DNA of 64,000 nt from Sphingobacteriaceae bacterium UBA6709. Its GTDB lineage: Bacteria > Bacteroidota > Bacteroidia > Sphingobacteriales > Sphingobacteriaceae. The notes under the pieces are model-generated. The model ran no database searches, was not told where the DNA came from, and saw only the letters and a list, made by a program, of their open reading frames with translations. Every line of letters starts with the position of its first letter. The first letter of the stretch is position 1. The DNA is taken from positions 9,917 to 73,916 of the forward strand of contig DKIV01000031.1 in NCBI GenBank assembly GCA_002454425.1. The letters run 5' to 3'. Position numbers and translations under genes: made by a program. This document shows positions 16,688 to 25,769 of this stretch, piece after piece.

Positions 16688-19009
16688 ATGAAGAATTATA
16701 TACAGGTTGATGAATGGAATATCGTTGAAGAGGGTTTTGTTCCCGAATTAAACAGGGTGTCGGAAAGTATCTTCAGTTTGGGGAATGGACGAATGGGACA
16801 GCGAGCCAATTTTGAGGAGAAATATTCCGGTGACACATTGCAGGGAACCTATGTGGCGGGGGTGTATTATCCGGATAAGACACGGGTTGGCTGGTGGAAA
16901 AATGGATATCCGGAATATTTCGCCAAGGTGCTTAATGCTCCGAGTTGGATTGGCATACAGGTAAGTGTGGATGGGGAGGAGCTTGATCTGGCAACAGCGC
17001 GTGTGTCTGCCTTTCGTCGTGTGCTCCATATGAAGGAGGGATATCTGGAACGTAGTTTCGATGCTGAACTTACATCGGGAAAACGACTGCGGGTATGTGC
17101 AAGGCGTTTTTGTAGTATTGTTGATGACGAGGCTGGTGCCGTATGTTATGCCATTACAGCGCTCAATTTTGACGGTAATGTAAGTATTACAGCATGTATT
17201 GATGGCGACGTGAAAAATGAAGATTCTAATTATGATGAACATTTTTGGACAGCGCAAGGTCGAACGAGCTCCGCGGAGGAGGCTCAGCTGATAATGAAAA
17301 CCCGCAAGACTGATTTTGTTGTATGTATGGGTATGCGTTTGCAAGCGAGGATAGATGACGCTCTTGTTGAATCGCAGTTAAATGCTACTGAAAGCGAAAC
17401 GTGCGTAGGCCTTTCCTGCGTGGTGCCCTTGCTGGCAGGCCAGCAGCTTGTCGTGCATAAGCTGGTATCAGTATTGTCTTCTGAGAATCATCCTGTAGAT
17501 CAGCTGCTGTTGCATTCGTCAGCGGTACTGGAACGTATTGCAAGAAAAGGCTTCGATGGCATGCTACGGGAGCAAAGCGAGGCATGGGCGCGGAAATGGG
17601 AAAAAAGCGATATCCTTATTGAGGGTGATGTTGCGGCACAGCAAGCCATCCGATTTAATATATTTCAACTGAATCAAACCTATACAGGGGAGGATGATCG
17701 TTTAAATATTGGTCCCAAGGGCTTTACCGGTGAAAAATATGGAGGTACAACCTATTGGGATACCGAGGCTTATTGCGTGCCTTTTTACCTGGCTACGGCA
17801 TCACCTAAGGTGACCAGAAATCTGTTGATTTACCGATATAAGCATTTGGCGAAGGCTATTGAGAACGCGCGGAAACTGGGCTTCGATGGGGGGGCGGCAT
17901 TGTATCCTATGGTTACCATTAACGGTGAAGAATGCCATAACGAGTGGGAGATAACCTTTGAGGAGATACATCGTAACGGAGCTATCGCGCACGCGATTTA
18001 CAACTATATAAGGTACACGGGCGATCATGCTTACCTTGCCGAGTTTGGTCTAGAGGTGCTTGTAGGCATTGCCCGATTCTGGAAACAACGCGTGAATTGG
18101 AGCGAGGCACGCAGCAAATACGTGATGCTGGGAGTAACCGGACCCAATGAATATGAGAATAATGTAAATAACAACTGGTACACGAGCACGATCGCTTGTT
18201 GGTGCCTGGAATATGCGATGGATGCACTTTCCCATGTGAAAGGCACCGACGCTGAGAGGTATGCTCAGCTACTGGAGCTCTTGTCTTTTGATGAAGACAA
18301 GGAGCTTACTGACTGGAAGCATATTATCGACAATATGTACCTGCCGGAAGATAAAGAGCTTGGTGTCTTTTTGCAGCAGGACGGCTTTATGGATAAGGAG
18401 CAAATTCTAGTAAAAGATCTCGCTCCGCAGGATCGCCCCTTAAATCAGCGCTGGAGCTGGGATAGAATATTGCGGTCGGTATTTATCAAGCAGGCAGATG
18501 TGCTGCAGGGACTCTATTTCTTCGAAGATCGCTATGATATGGATACCCTACGACGCAATTTTGATTTCTATGAGGCGCGCACTGTGCACGAGAGCTCGCT
18601 TTCTCCCTGTGTACATGCTATTCTTGCTGCCCGCCTGGGTGATGAACAGCGTGCCTATGATTTTTACCTGCGTACTGCTCGCCTGGATCTTGACGACTAC
18701 AACAATGATACTGAGGATGGCCTGCATATTACCTCTATGGCGGGCACCTGGATGAGTGTCGTTGAAGGGTTTGCGGGTATGCGTGTGAGGAACTCAGAGT
18801 TGGTCTTCCGCCCGTTTATTCCAACGAAATGGGAATCGTTCTCTTTTAATATCACCTTCCGCGGAGCCGCATTAAACGTAAAGGTTCGTCCGGAAGAAAT
18901 TGTGATCACCAATAATTCGGAAATCCCCGTGACTATACGGGTGTTTGAGGAGTCGCGCGAGCTGCGGGCAGGGGCGTGCACCTTTGTTTTACGTGAACGG
19001 GCAGTGTAG
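16688..19009 (+). CDS. GH65 maltose phosphorylase-like enzyme
   Basis: The 773-residue length is normal for GH65. An N-terminal beta-sandwich (to about 270) is joined to an (alpha/alpha)6 barrel. Barrel motifs include GGTTYWDTEAY, HNEWEITFEEIHRNGAI and VTGPNEYENNVNNNWYT. The Glu in GPNEY is residue 488, equivalent to the general acid of Lactobacillus maltose phosphorylase. No signal peptide, so it is cytoplasmic. It would split maltose with phosphate into glucose and beta-glucose-1-phosphate. Kojibiose or trehalose phosphorylase activity cannot be excluded, but the starch-locus context and the adjacent pgmB favour maltose. Confidence 0.92.
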   Translation: MKNYIQVDEWNIVEEGFVPELNRVSESIFSLGNGRMGQRANFEEKYSGDTLQGTYVAGVYYPDKTRVGWWKNGYPEYFAKVLNAPSWIGIQVSVDGEELDLATARVSAFRRVLHMKEGYLERSFDAELTSGKRLRVCARRFCSIVDDEAGAVCYAITALNFDGNVSITACIDGDVKNEDSNYDEHFWTAQGRTSSAEEAQLIMKTRKTDFVVCMGMRLQARIDDALVESQLNATESETCVGLSCVVPLLAGQQLVVHKLVSVLSSENHPVDQLLLHSSAVLERIARKGFDGMLREQSEAWARKWEKSDILIEGDVAAQQAIRFNIFQLNQTYTGEDDRLNIGPKGFTGEKYGGTTYWDTEAYCVPFYLATASPKVTRNLLIYRYKHLAKAIENARKLGFDGGAALYPMVTINGEECHNEWEITFEEIHRNGAIAHAIYNYIRYTGDHAYLAEFGLEVLVGIARFWKQRVNWSEARSKYVMLGVTGPNEYENNVNNNWYTSTIACWCLEYAMDALSHVKGTDAERYAQLLELLSFDEDKELTDWKHIIDNMYLPEDKELGVFLQQDGFMDKEQILVKDLAPQDRPLNQRWSWDRILRSVFIKQADVLQGLYFFEDRYDMDTLRRNFDFYEARTVHESSLSPCVHAILAARLGDEQRAYDFYLRTARLDLDDYNNDTEDGLHITSMAGTWMSVVEGFAGMRVRNSELVFRPFIPTKWESFSFNITFRGAALNVKVRPEEIVITNNSEIPVTIRVFEESRELRAGACTFVLRERAV

Positions 19010-19043
19010 GATGCCGAAGAAAATCGGATAAACAATAAGCATT

Positions 19044-20906
19044 ATGAAGTTGAAGCATTTATTTTTACGATATCTCCCTCTCCAAACGAACAAGTGTCTG
19101 CTAGTATTCGTGTTGGTGCTTTCAACAGGGCTGGCTTCGTGTGGAGGAGGGCAACATCAAGAAAAAAAAGATAGAATGAGCATTGATTCTGCTTCAGTTT
19201 CTACAGAAGGTCGGAAGCCTGTTATCTATCAGTTGCTGGTTCGCCTTTTTGGAAACAAGGTTACCCATAATAAATATTACGGCTCAGCGGAAGAAAATGG
19301 TTGCGGCAAGTTTGCGGATATCAATGCTAAGGCGCTGTCTGAATTGAAGGGCCTCGGGATATCGCACGTGTGGTACACCGGCGTGATAGAGCATGCTACG
19401 ATGGCCGACTATTCAAAGGAAGGCATTAAGGTTGATGATCCGGATGTGGTGAAAGGTCGCGCGGGCTCACCCTATGCGGTTAAGGATTATTACGATGTTG
19501 ATCCAGACCTGGCTGTTGATGTAAGGAATCGGATGAGCGAATTTGAAGCCTTATTGAAAAGAACGCACGCCAGCGGTTTGAAAGCATTGATAGATTTCAT
19601 TCCCAATCATGTGGCGCGCACCTATTATTCAGATGTCGCGCCTGCTGGTACGCGTAGTTTCGGAGTTGATGATGACAAGACGCATGCTTTCTTGCCTCGG
19701 AATGATTTCTACTACCTGCCCGGAAAGGCCTTCGTTGTACCAAAAGGTGTTGACGCGGGTGGTGTCTCCTTCAGGAATAGGTTGAAGGATGGAGCATTTG
19801 CTGAATTGCCGGCGAAGGCTACCGGTAATAACGTGTTTAAACCAAATCCTTCCATTGACGATTGGTACGAAACTATAAAACTCAACTACGGGATAGATTA
19901 CTTCAACAAGGAGCGGAAGCATTTCGATCCGTTGCCCCCTGTGTGGATTAAAATGCGCGACATCCTCCGGTTTTGGGCAGCAAAGGGCGTCGATGGCTTT
20001 CGTTGCGACGTGGCCGAGATGGTCCCTGTGGAATTCTGGAGCTGGGTTATCCCTCAACTTAAGGAAACGCATCCTTCGCTGATCTTTATTGCCGAAGCTT
20101 ACGATCCGAAGCGCTATAAAGAGTACCTACAGATTGGGCATTTCGACTATTTGTATGATAAGGTGGGGCTTTATGATGAGCTTAAAAAACTTATTCGCGA
20201 TCAACCTGATGCTTCGCTAGACAATGTCCGCGCAATTAATAAAAGATATGAAGGGTATAGTGAGGGTATGCTTCGCTTTCTTGAAAATCACGACGAGGAG
20301 AGAATTGCTTCGTCAAGCTTTGCGGGTGATGCCTGGCTTGCGAAACCTGCAATGGTTCTAGCCGCCTGCCTTTCGCAGGCGCCCCTGATGATCTATTTTG
20401 GTCAGGAAGTTGGTGAGCCTGGCAAAGCGGAGGAGGGCTTTGGTAAGGATGATGGTCGAACAACGATCTTTGATTACTGGGGAGTACCTGAGCACCAGAA
20501 ATGGATGAATGGCGGGAAGTTTGACGGCGGAGGGTTAAGTGACGCTCAGCGGAAGTTGAGAGCCTTCTACGGAAAATTGCTTAGGCTTAGTGGTAGCTCT
20601 CCGGCAATTGTATCGGGGAAGTTGCTGGACCTCGATATTCCTTCCAAGGCGAATGCTAAAGCGTATGCTTTTATCAGATACACAACGAATGCCGCCTTGT
20701 TAATGGTTGTAAACTTCGATAGAAAAAAAACTTTGAAGACTAATATAAGGCTTCCCTTATCCTTATTAGAGGAGCTTGGTATTGAAGGCAAGCAAATGGC
20801 TTTGCCTGATCTTCTAAATGATGGTGGGTCGAGTTTCAATTACTCGAACGAGCAGGTGAATATTAATCTTAAGCCTTCAGATGCACTGATTCTTAAACTA
20901 AAATAG
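19044..20906 (+). CDS. GH13 alpha-amylase lipoprotein
   Basis: The 620-residue protein has a long N-terminal signal with lipobox GLASC and Gly-Gly after the Cys. The catalytic barrel shows DFIPNHVAR, GFRCDVAEM (Asp322), FIAEAYDP (Glu351) and FLENHDEER (Asp417). The barrel starts almost at once after the lipid anchor (VIYQLLVRLFGNK), with no CBM. It probably degrades alpha-glucans at the outer membrane or in the periplasm. It ends 27 nt before the start chosen for the transporter gene. Confidence 0.9.
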   Translation: MKLKHLFLRYLPLQTNKCLLVFVLVLSTGLASCGGGQHQEKKDRMSIDSASVSTEGRKPVIYQLLVRLFGNKVTHNKYYGSAEENGCGKFADINAKALSELKGLGISHVWYTGVIEHATMADYSKEGIKVDDPDVVKGRAGSPYAVKDYYDVDPDLAVDVRNRMSEFEALLKRTHASGLKALIDFIPNHVARTYYSDVAPAGTRSFGVDDDKTHAFLPRNDFYYLPGKAFVVPKGVDAGGVSFRNRLKDGAFAELPAKATGNNVFKPNPSIDDWYETIKLNYGIDYFNKERKHFDPLPPVWIKMRDILRFWAAKGVDGFRCDVAEMVPVEFWSWVIPQLKETHPSLIFIAEAYDPKRYKEYLQIGHFDYLYDKVGLYDELKKLIRDQPDASLDNVRAINKRYEGYSEGMLRFLENHDEERIASSSFAGDAWLAKPAMVLAACLSQAPLMIYFGQEVGEPGKAEEGFGKDDGRTTIFDYWGVPEHQKWMNGGKFDGGGLSDAQRKLRAFYGKLLRLSGSSPAIVSGKLLDLDIPSKANAKAYAFIRYTTNAALLMVVNFDRKKTLKTNIRLPLSLLEELGIEGKQMALPDLLNDGGSSFNYSNEQVNINLKPSDALILKLK

Positions 20907-20933
20907 GCCATGTTAAACGTTATGAAAGGAAAA

Positions 20934-22253
20934 ATGGAGAAGCCTGCGCTGTCAGCTTTGCAGATCTGGAATATGAGTTTCGGTTTTCTGGGGATACAGT
21001 TTGGTTTTGCTCTGCAGAATGGCAATGCTTCACGTATTTTGCAGACCTTCGGCGCTGATGTAGAACATTTGTCGCTGTTTTGGCTTGCCGCACCTGTTAC
21101 CGGGATGATTGTGCAACCGATCATAGGGCATTACAGTGATAAAACGTGGACGAAATTAGGACGTCGTCGGCCTTACTTTCTTACAGGTGCTTTATTGGCT
21201 GCATTGGCTTTGATATTCATGCCGAACGCGTCTCTCTTAGCGTATATGTTGCCCCCGATAATGGTTGGCGCTGGTATGCTGATGATTATGGATGCCTCAT
21301 TTAATGTAGCCATGGAACCGTTCCGGGCGCTTGTTGCCGATAATCTTCCGGAGCGCCAGCGTAGCGTTGGCTTTTCGGTGCAGACATTTCTTATAGGCGC
21401 AGGCGCTATTATAGGATCCTGGTTACCCTATGTGTTGTCGGAATATTTTGGCATAGACAAGACCGCCGCAAACGGGGCGGTCCCCTTGAATGTAGTGTAT
21501 TCGTTTTATATTGGAGCTGTCGTACTTGTTGCCACCTTATTATGGACGGTGGTTACTACGCGCGAGTATTCGCCTGCAGAGCGCGAGGCATTCGACGATC
21601 ATGAGGAGCTGCCAGAGGAAGAACAGAAAGGTGTTCTAAGTATCGTTACTGATTTTAAAGCGATGCCGCAGGCGATGAGGCAACTGGGCTTGGTGCAGTT
21701 TTTTTCATGGTTCGCATTGTTTTCCATGTGGGTATTCAGCACTCCCGCCATCGCGGAGCATGTGTATAACGTGGCACCGGGCGATACCAATACCGCAGGA
21801 TATGCTGATGCCGCCAATTGGGTGGGGATATTATTTGGAGTTTATAATGGGGTATCTGCAATATATGCGTTATGTCTGCCGGCTATTGCCGCTAAGCTGG
21901 GCAAGACCAGGGCTCATGCGCTATCTCTTCTGGCCGGAGGCGCTGGATTAATAGCTATTTATTTTATCAGTAATCCACAGTGGCTCATACTTCCGATGTT
22001 AGGCATCGGTATTGCGTGGGGGAGTATTCTGGCAATGCCTTATGCTATTTTATCTAATGCGATACCGGCGCGCAAAATGGGTGTGTATATGGGAATATTT
22101 AATTTTTTTATCACATTTCCTCAAATCGTAAACGGATTCTTCGGCGGACTTATCGTTAAATATCTTTTTGCTGGTCAGGCGATCTTCGCACTAGTGTTTG
22201 CCGGGATTTTGATGCTTTGTGGTGCTATTTCTGTATTGCGCGTGAAAGCCTGA
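20934..22253 (+). CDS. MFS-type maltose/maltodextrin transporter (SLC45-like)
   Basis: The 439-residue inner-membrane protein has about 12 hydrophobic segments. It contains the MFS loop motif GHYSDKTWTKLGRRRPY between segments 2 and 3, which is typical of SLC45/GPH-like sugar:cation symporters. The N-terminal NMSFGFLGIQFGFALQNGN is typical of the putative maltose transporters in Bacteroidota sus loci. ATG 20934 has an AAAGGA ribosome-binding site; frames from 20910 or 20922 are possible but poorer. It would move maltose or short maltodextrins into the cytoplasm for the GH65 enzyme. Confidence 0.9.
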   Translation: MEKPALSALQIWNMSFGFLGIQFGFALQNGNASRILQTFGADVEHLSLFWLAAPVTGMIVQPIIGHYSDKTWTKLGRRRPYFLTGALLAALALIFMPNASLLAYMLPPIMVGAGMLMIMDASFNVAMEPFRALVADNLPERQRSVGFSVQTFLIGAGAIIGSWLPYVLSEYFGIDKTAANGAVPLNVVYSFYIGAVVLVATLLWTVVTTREYSPAEREAFDDHEELPEEEQKGVLSIVTDFKAMPQAMRQLGLVQFFSWFALFSMWVFSTPAIAEHVYNVAPGDTNTAGYADAANWVGILFGVYNGVSAIYALCLPAIAAKLGKTRAHALSLLAGGAGLIAIYFISNPQWLILPMLGIGIAWGSILAMPYAILSNAIPARKMGVYMGIFNFFITFPQIVNGFFGGLIVKYLFAGQAIFALVFAGILMLCGAISVLRVKA

Positions 22254-22326
22254 CGCTTGTCGTGGCTATCGCTGGTAATATTCTTATGAACCTGTAGCAG
22301 GGCTACCAGATTAAAACAACTAACCT

Positions 22327-24915
22327 ATGAAATATCAATTACTACTAATATTTATTCTTCCTCTGATGATGCTTTCAGGCTGCAGAAAGAAGGATATTGA
22401 AGAAACTCAGCCTCCGGGCTCGGAACTTCCTGTAAGCGCTGATGGGCTGATATCATGGAGTCCTGACTTTCCGGATGGGGAAGGCGAGATGACCATTACT
22501 TTTGATGCGTCAAAAGGAAACGCTGGCTTGAAAGGCTATACCGGCGATGTGTACCTCTACGCTGGAGTGTTGACAGATAAAAGTGCGAATGCTGCTGATT
22601 GGAAATATGTAAAAAGCGGTTCCTTCAACACCCCTGATGTCGCATCAAAAATGACCTCATTGGGGGCCGGGAAGTATTCAATAAAAATTAGCCCACGCAA
22701 GTTCTTCGCGGTGCCGGCATCGGAACAGATCAAGTCTGTAGCTATGGTGTTCAGGAATGGGGAAGGCTCTTTGTCGGCTCGTAATAAAGATGGCAGTGAC
22801 ATCTATCTGCCGATTACTGCCGCTGGACAACTGGCATTACGATTTAGTTCACCAGAGTTTGAGCCGACCTATGTTCCTGCTCCCGCAACGGCAATTATGC
22901 AGGTGGGTTCAACGGTGCAGGTTAGCGCCGTGACTTCAAAGAAGGCTACGTTAACGTTGACTTTGAATGGTGAGACCATCGCCAGTGTCACTAATGCCGG
23001 CAGCATCAACGGATCGGTCGTCGCTGGGAAACCGGGCGTGAATGTCGTTAAGGTGGTGGCCAGCGACGGCTCGGCTACGCTGGAGCGTAGTTTCTCATTT
23101 ACCGTAAATGCTGACGTCAAGATTGAGGCTTTGCCTGCAGGGGCGAAGGATGGGGTTACGATACTAAACGGCGGGCGTTCGGCGATATTTAGTATTTACG
23201 CACCGCAAAAGAGCTTCATGTATCTTATTGGTGACTTCAATAACTGGTCGCCCTCTACGGAAGCCTTTATGAAGAAAACTCCCGATGGAAACAGATGGTG
23301 GATTCAATTAGATAACCTGGATCCTTCTCAGGAATATGCCTACCAATATTGGGTGGATGGCAGTTTGAAAGTTGCCGATCCCTATGCGCAGAAAGTGCTG
23401 GATCCTCAATACGATAGCTTTATTAGCGCTTCCACTTACCCCGGTTTACGCACCTATCCTTCAGGAAAAACCAATGGGATCGTAAGCGTTCTGAAGACAG
23501 GTGAAGCTGCGTACAGTTGGACCTCAAAGGCTTTTGTAAGACCGGAAACAAAGGATCTGGTAATCTACGAACTGCATATGCGCGATTTTATAGCCCTGCA
23601 TGACTATAAAACCCTGGAAGATACATTGAATTACCTGACACGTCTGGGCGTGAACGCTCTGGAGCTGATGCCTGTAAATGAGTTTGAAGGCAACTCAAGT
23701 TGGGGTTATAATCCATCATTTTATTTTGCTCCGGATAAGTATTACGGCACGAAGAATGCGTTGAAGGAACTTATTGATCGCTGTCATGCAAAGGGAATTG
23801 CTGTAATTCTTGATCTTGTTCTGAACCACGCTTTCGGACAGTCGCCCATGGTGCAATTATATTTTGATGCGGTTGCCGGTAAACCGGCCGCTAACAGTCC
23901 CTGGTTTAATGTTGAACCTACTCATCCGTACAACGTGGGTTATGATTTTAACCATGAGAGTGCCGCGACGAAATCCTTCTCAAAGAATGTCATGCGCTTC
24001 TGGATGCAGGAATATAAGATTGACGGTTTTCGTTTTGATCTGTCGAAGGGCTTTACGCAAAAAAATTCCGGTACCACCGATGTCAATTCATGGAGTGCCT
24101 ATGATGCAAGTCGGGTAGCGATATGGAAAGATTACTACGCTTTTATGAAGAGTATTGATCCAAACGTCTACGTGATCCTTGAACATTTTGCCGCTGATGA
24201 AGAGGAAAAAGAACTGGCCGATGCAGGCATGATGTTGTGGAATAACTTGAGTTATAATTTCAATGAGGCGACTATGGGATACATACAAAATTCCGATCTG
24301 TCGCGAGCATTTTATGACCGCCACGGGTTTAGCAAGCCTGCTAATCTGGTGAGCTACATGGAAAGTCATGATGAGGAACGGCTGATGTATAAGAATCTCC
24401 AATATGGTAATGGTGCTGGCAGTTATAGTATTAAATCGAAGGCTACGGCATTAAAACGGCAGCAGTTGGCCGCGGCATTTCTGTTTGCTTCACCTGGGCC
24501 TAAGATGGTGTGGCAGTTCGGCGAGCTTGGGTATGACGTGTCCATTGATCAAAATGGCAGAACCGGAGAAAAGCCTCTTCACTGGGAATACTTTCAGGAT
24601 ACTGAACGTAGAAGTTTGTTTGATACTTACAGCAAGCTGATCCACTGGAAGAAAAATAACGAAGTGTTTAATGCTGGTAGCTTCTCTTATAGTCTCTCAG
24701 GCGCTATTAAACATATCATCATGAAGGGTGCTTCAAATAACCTGGTATTGGTGGGTAATTTTGATGTGGTAAGCAAGGAAGTAACTCTTGCTTTTCCGGT
24801 AGCGGGAACCTGGATTGACAACTTCTCCGGACAACAGCTCTCAGTATCTGGAAATTATTCAGCGACATACGCACCCGGAGAGTTTCATCTTTTTAGTTCA
24901 AAAGCCCTGGAATAA
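22327..24915 (+). CDS. Multidomain GH13 lipoprotein with N-terminal binding modules
   Basis: The 862-residue lipoprotein has lipobox MLSGC. An N-terminal SusE/F-like or Ig-like domain (about 35-170) is followed by a short Ig domain (about 185-260) and a CBM48-like module with the motif YLIGDFNNWSPST. The GH13 barrel (from about 385) carries LDLVLNHAFG, GFRFDLSKGF (Asp571), VILEHFAAD (Glu619) and YMESHDEER (Asp682). The catalytic Glu is followed by HF rather than the usual W, as in branching-enzyme-like and pullulanase-like subfamilies. It probably attacks large or branched alpha-glucans at the cell surface. It is the last gene of the operon. Confidence 0.9.
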   Translation: MKYQLLLIFILPLMMLSGCRKKDIEETQPPGSELPVSADGLISWSPDFPDGEGEMTITFDASKGNAGLKGYTGDVYLYAGVLTDKSANAADWKYVKSGSFNTPDVASKMTSLGAGKYSIKISPRKFFAVPASEQIKSVAMVFRNGEGSLSARNKDGSDIYLPITAAGQLALRFSSPEFEPTYVPAPATAIMQVGSTVQVSAVTSKKATLTLTLNGETIASVTNAGSINGSVVAGKPGVNVVKVVASDGSATLERSFSFTVNADVKIEALPAGAKDGVTILNGGRSAIFSIYAPQKSFMYLIGDFNNWSPSTEAFMKKTPDGNRWWIQLDNLDPSQEYAYQYWVDGSLKVADPYAQKVLDPQYDSFISASTYPGLRTYPSGKTNGIVSVLKTGEAAYSWTSKAFVRPETKDLVIYELHMRDFIALHDYKTLEDTLNYLTRLGVNALELMPVNEFEGNSSWGYNPSFYFAPDKYYGTKNALKELIDRCHAKGIAVILDLVLNHAFGQSPMVQLYFDAVAGKPAANSPWFNVEPTHPYNVGYDFNHESAATKSFSKNVMRFWMQEYKIDGFRFDLSKGFTQKNSGTTDVNSWSAYDASRVAIWKDYYAFMKSIDPNVYVILEHFAADEEEKELADAGMMLWNNLSYNFNEATMGYIQNSDLSRAFYDRHGFSKPANLVSYMESHDEERLMYKNLQYGNGAGSYSIKSKATALKRQQLAAAFLFASPGPKMVWQFGELGYDVSIDQNGRTGEKPLHWEYFQDTERRSLFDTYSKLIHWKKNNEVFNAGSFSYSLSGAIKHIIMKGASNNLVLVGNFDVVSKEVTLAFPVAGTWIDNFSGQQLSVSGNYSATYAPGEFHLFSSKALE

Positions 24916-24945
24916 CAAATCTCGGCACTTTCCTGATTTCCCATT

Positions 24946-25003
24946 CTAACGGTGCCGCTGGTAGCAAGTTGCCGCTGGCGACGCCGTTAGTGTTTTAGTT
25001 TTT
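24946..25003 (+). terminator. Terminator of the maltodextrin operon
   Basis: CTAACGG (24946-24952) pairs with CCGTTAG (24984-24990) around an inner G+C-rich loop containing a TGCCGCTGG direct repeat. TGTTTTAGTTTTT follows. Confidence 0.7.
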
Positions 25004-25049
25004 AGGGTGGCTTTGTATGTCGATATGTAACAAAGGTGTTGATTAATTA

Positions 25050-25080
25050 TTGTTTCGACAAAATTCTTATATTTGTCGAA
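25050..25080 (+). promoter_or_regulatory. TetR-type operator on the promoter of its own gene
   Basis: A 9-bp inverted repeat TTCGACAAA-N9-TTTGTCGAA (25054-25080) overlaps a promoter: TTG at 25050-25052, 16 nt, then TATATTTG (25069-25076), an exact TAnnTTTG match. The repeat ends on the A of the ATG. A matching half-site TTTCGACAA lies at 25735-25743, just before the efflux operon. Confidence 0.7.
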
Positions 25081-25673
25081 TGAATGAGGCGTTAGAATAT
25101 GACCGCGTGAAATCTGAAATAATAATTCAGGCAGGAGAGGTGTTTAGGAAATATGGGCTGCTCAAGGTTTCTATGCAGGATATCTCTAAAGCTACAGGTA
25201 AAGGAAGGAGTACGCTCTACTATTACTTTAAGAATAAGCATGAGGTATTTGAGGCATTTGCCATCATGGTGTTCAACGATTTGTTCAACAAAGCAAAGGC
25301 TGGCTTAAATCCCGCTAATACATTCAACGAGAACTTACGGTCTTACTATCGCGGAAAGCTAGGTATGCTCAAAAGTTTGCTGCAACAGTATCAGCTTGTA
25401 GCAGATGACTTAAAACATGATTCCACTTTTATTGTTCAGCGAATGAGAGGGTTTCAAGAGATCGAAACAGCAATCATACAGCAAATCCTCGGATGGGCAA
25501 TTTCCAAAAAGGAAATTAAGCCGCTGACTGATGGCGATGCTGCTTTCCTCGCTGAAATAGTCGCTACTGCTTTTAAAAGCTTTGAACAAGAGATGTTGTT
25601 GTTCGGCAGACTACCGGATTTCGAATCCAAACTCGATTGGCTGGGACAAATACTGTTCAAAGGATTGCAGTAA
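25080..25673 (+). CDS. TetR/AcrR-family regulator of the RND efflux operon
   Basis: The 197-residue protein has the TetR HTH at its N-terminus (AGEVFRKYGLLKVSMQDISKATGKGRSTLYYYFKNKHEV) and a variable helical ligand domain. ATG 25080 is chosen because the promoter -7 box ends at 25076; the longer frame from 25050 would begin upstream of transcription. The leader would be extremely short or absent. The gene precedes an RND efflux operon with a shared TTCGACAA motif, so it most likely represses itself and the pump. Confidence 0.9.
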   Translation: MNEALEYDRVKSEIIIQAGEVFRKYGLLKVSMQDISKATGKGRSTLYYYFKNKHEVFEAFAIMVFNDLFNKAKAGLNPANTFNENLRSYYRGKLGMLKSLLQQYQLVADDLKHDSTFIVQRMRGFQEIETAIIQQILGWAISKKEIKPLTDGDAAFLAEIVATAFKSFEQEMLLFGRLPDFESKLDWLGQILFKGLQ

Positions 25674-25697
25674 AATAGACGACTAGCAAGTTCGAGT

Positions 25698-25725
25698 TGC
25701 CATTTCTCAGAAGTGGCATTTTTTT
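25698..25725 (+). terminator. Terminator between tetR and the RND operon
   Basis: TGCCATTTC and GAAGTGGCA form a 9-bp stem (one G-T pair), followed by TTTTTTT. It makes the efflux operon depend on its own promoter downstream. Confidence 0.8.
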
Positions 25726-25769
25726 AGTGTTTAGTTTCGACAATAATATATAAAACGTCTAATTGACTA

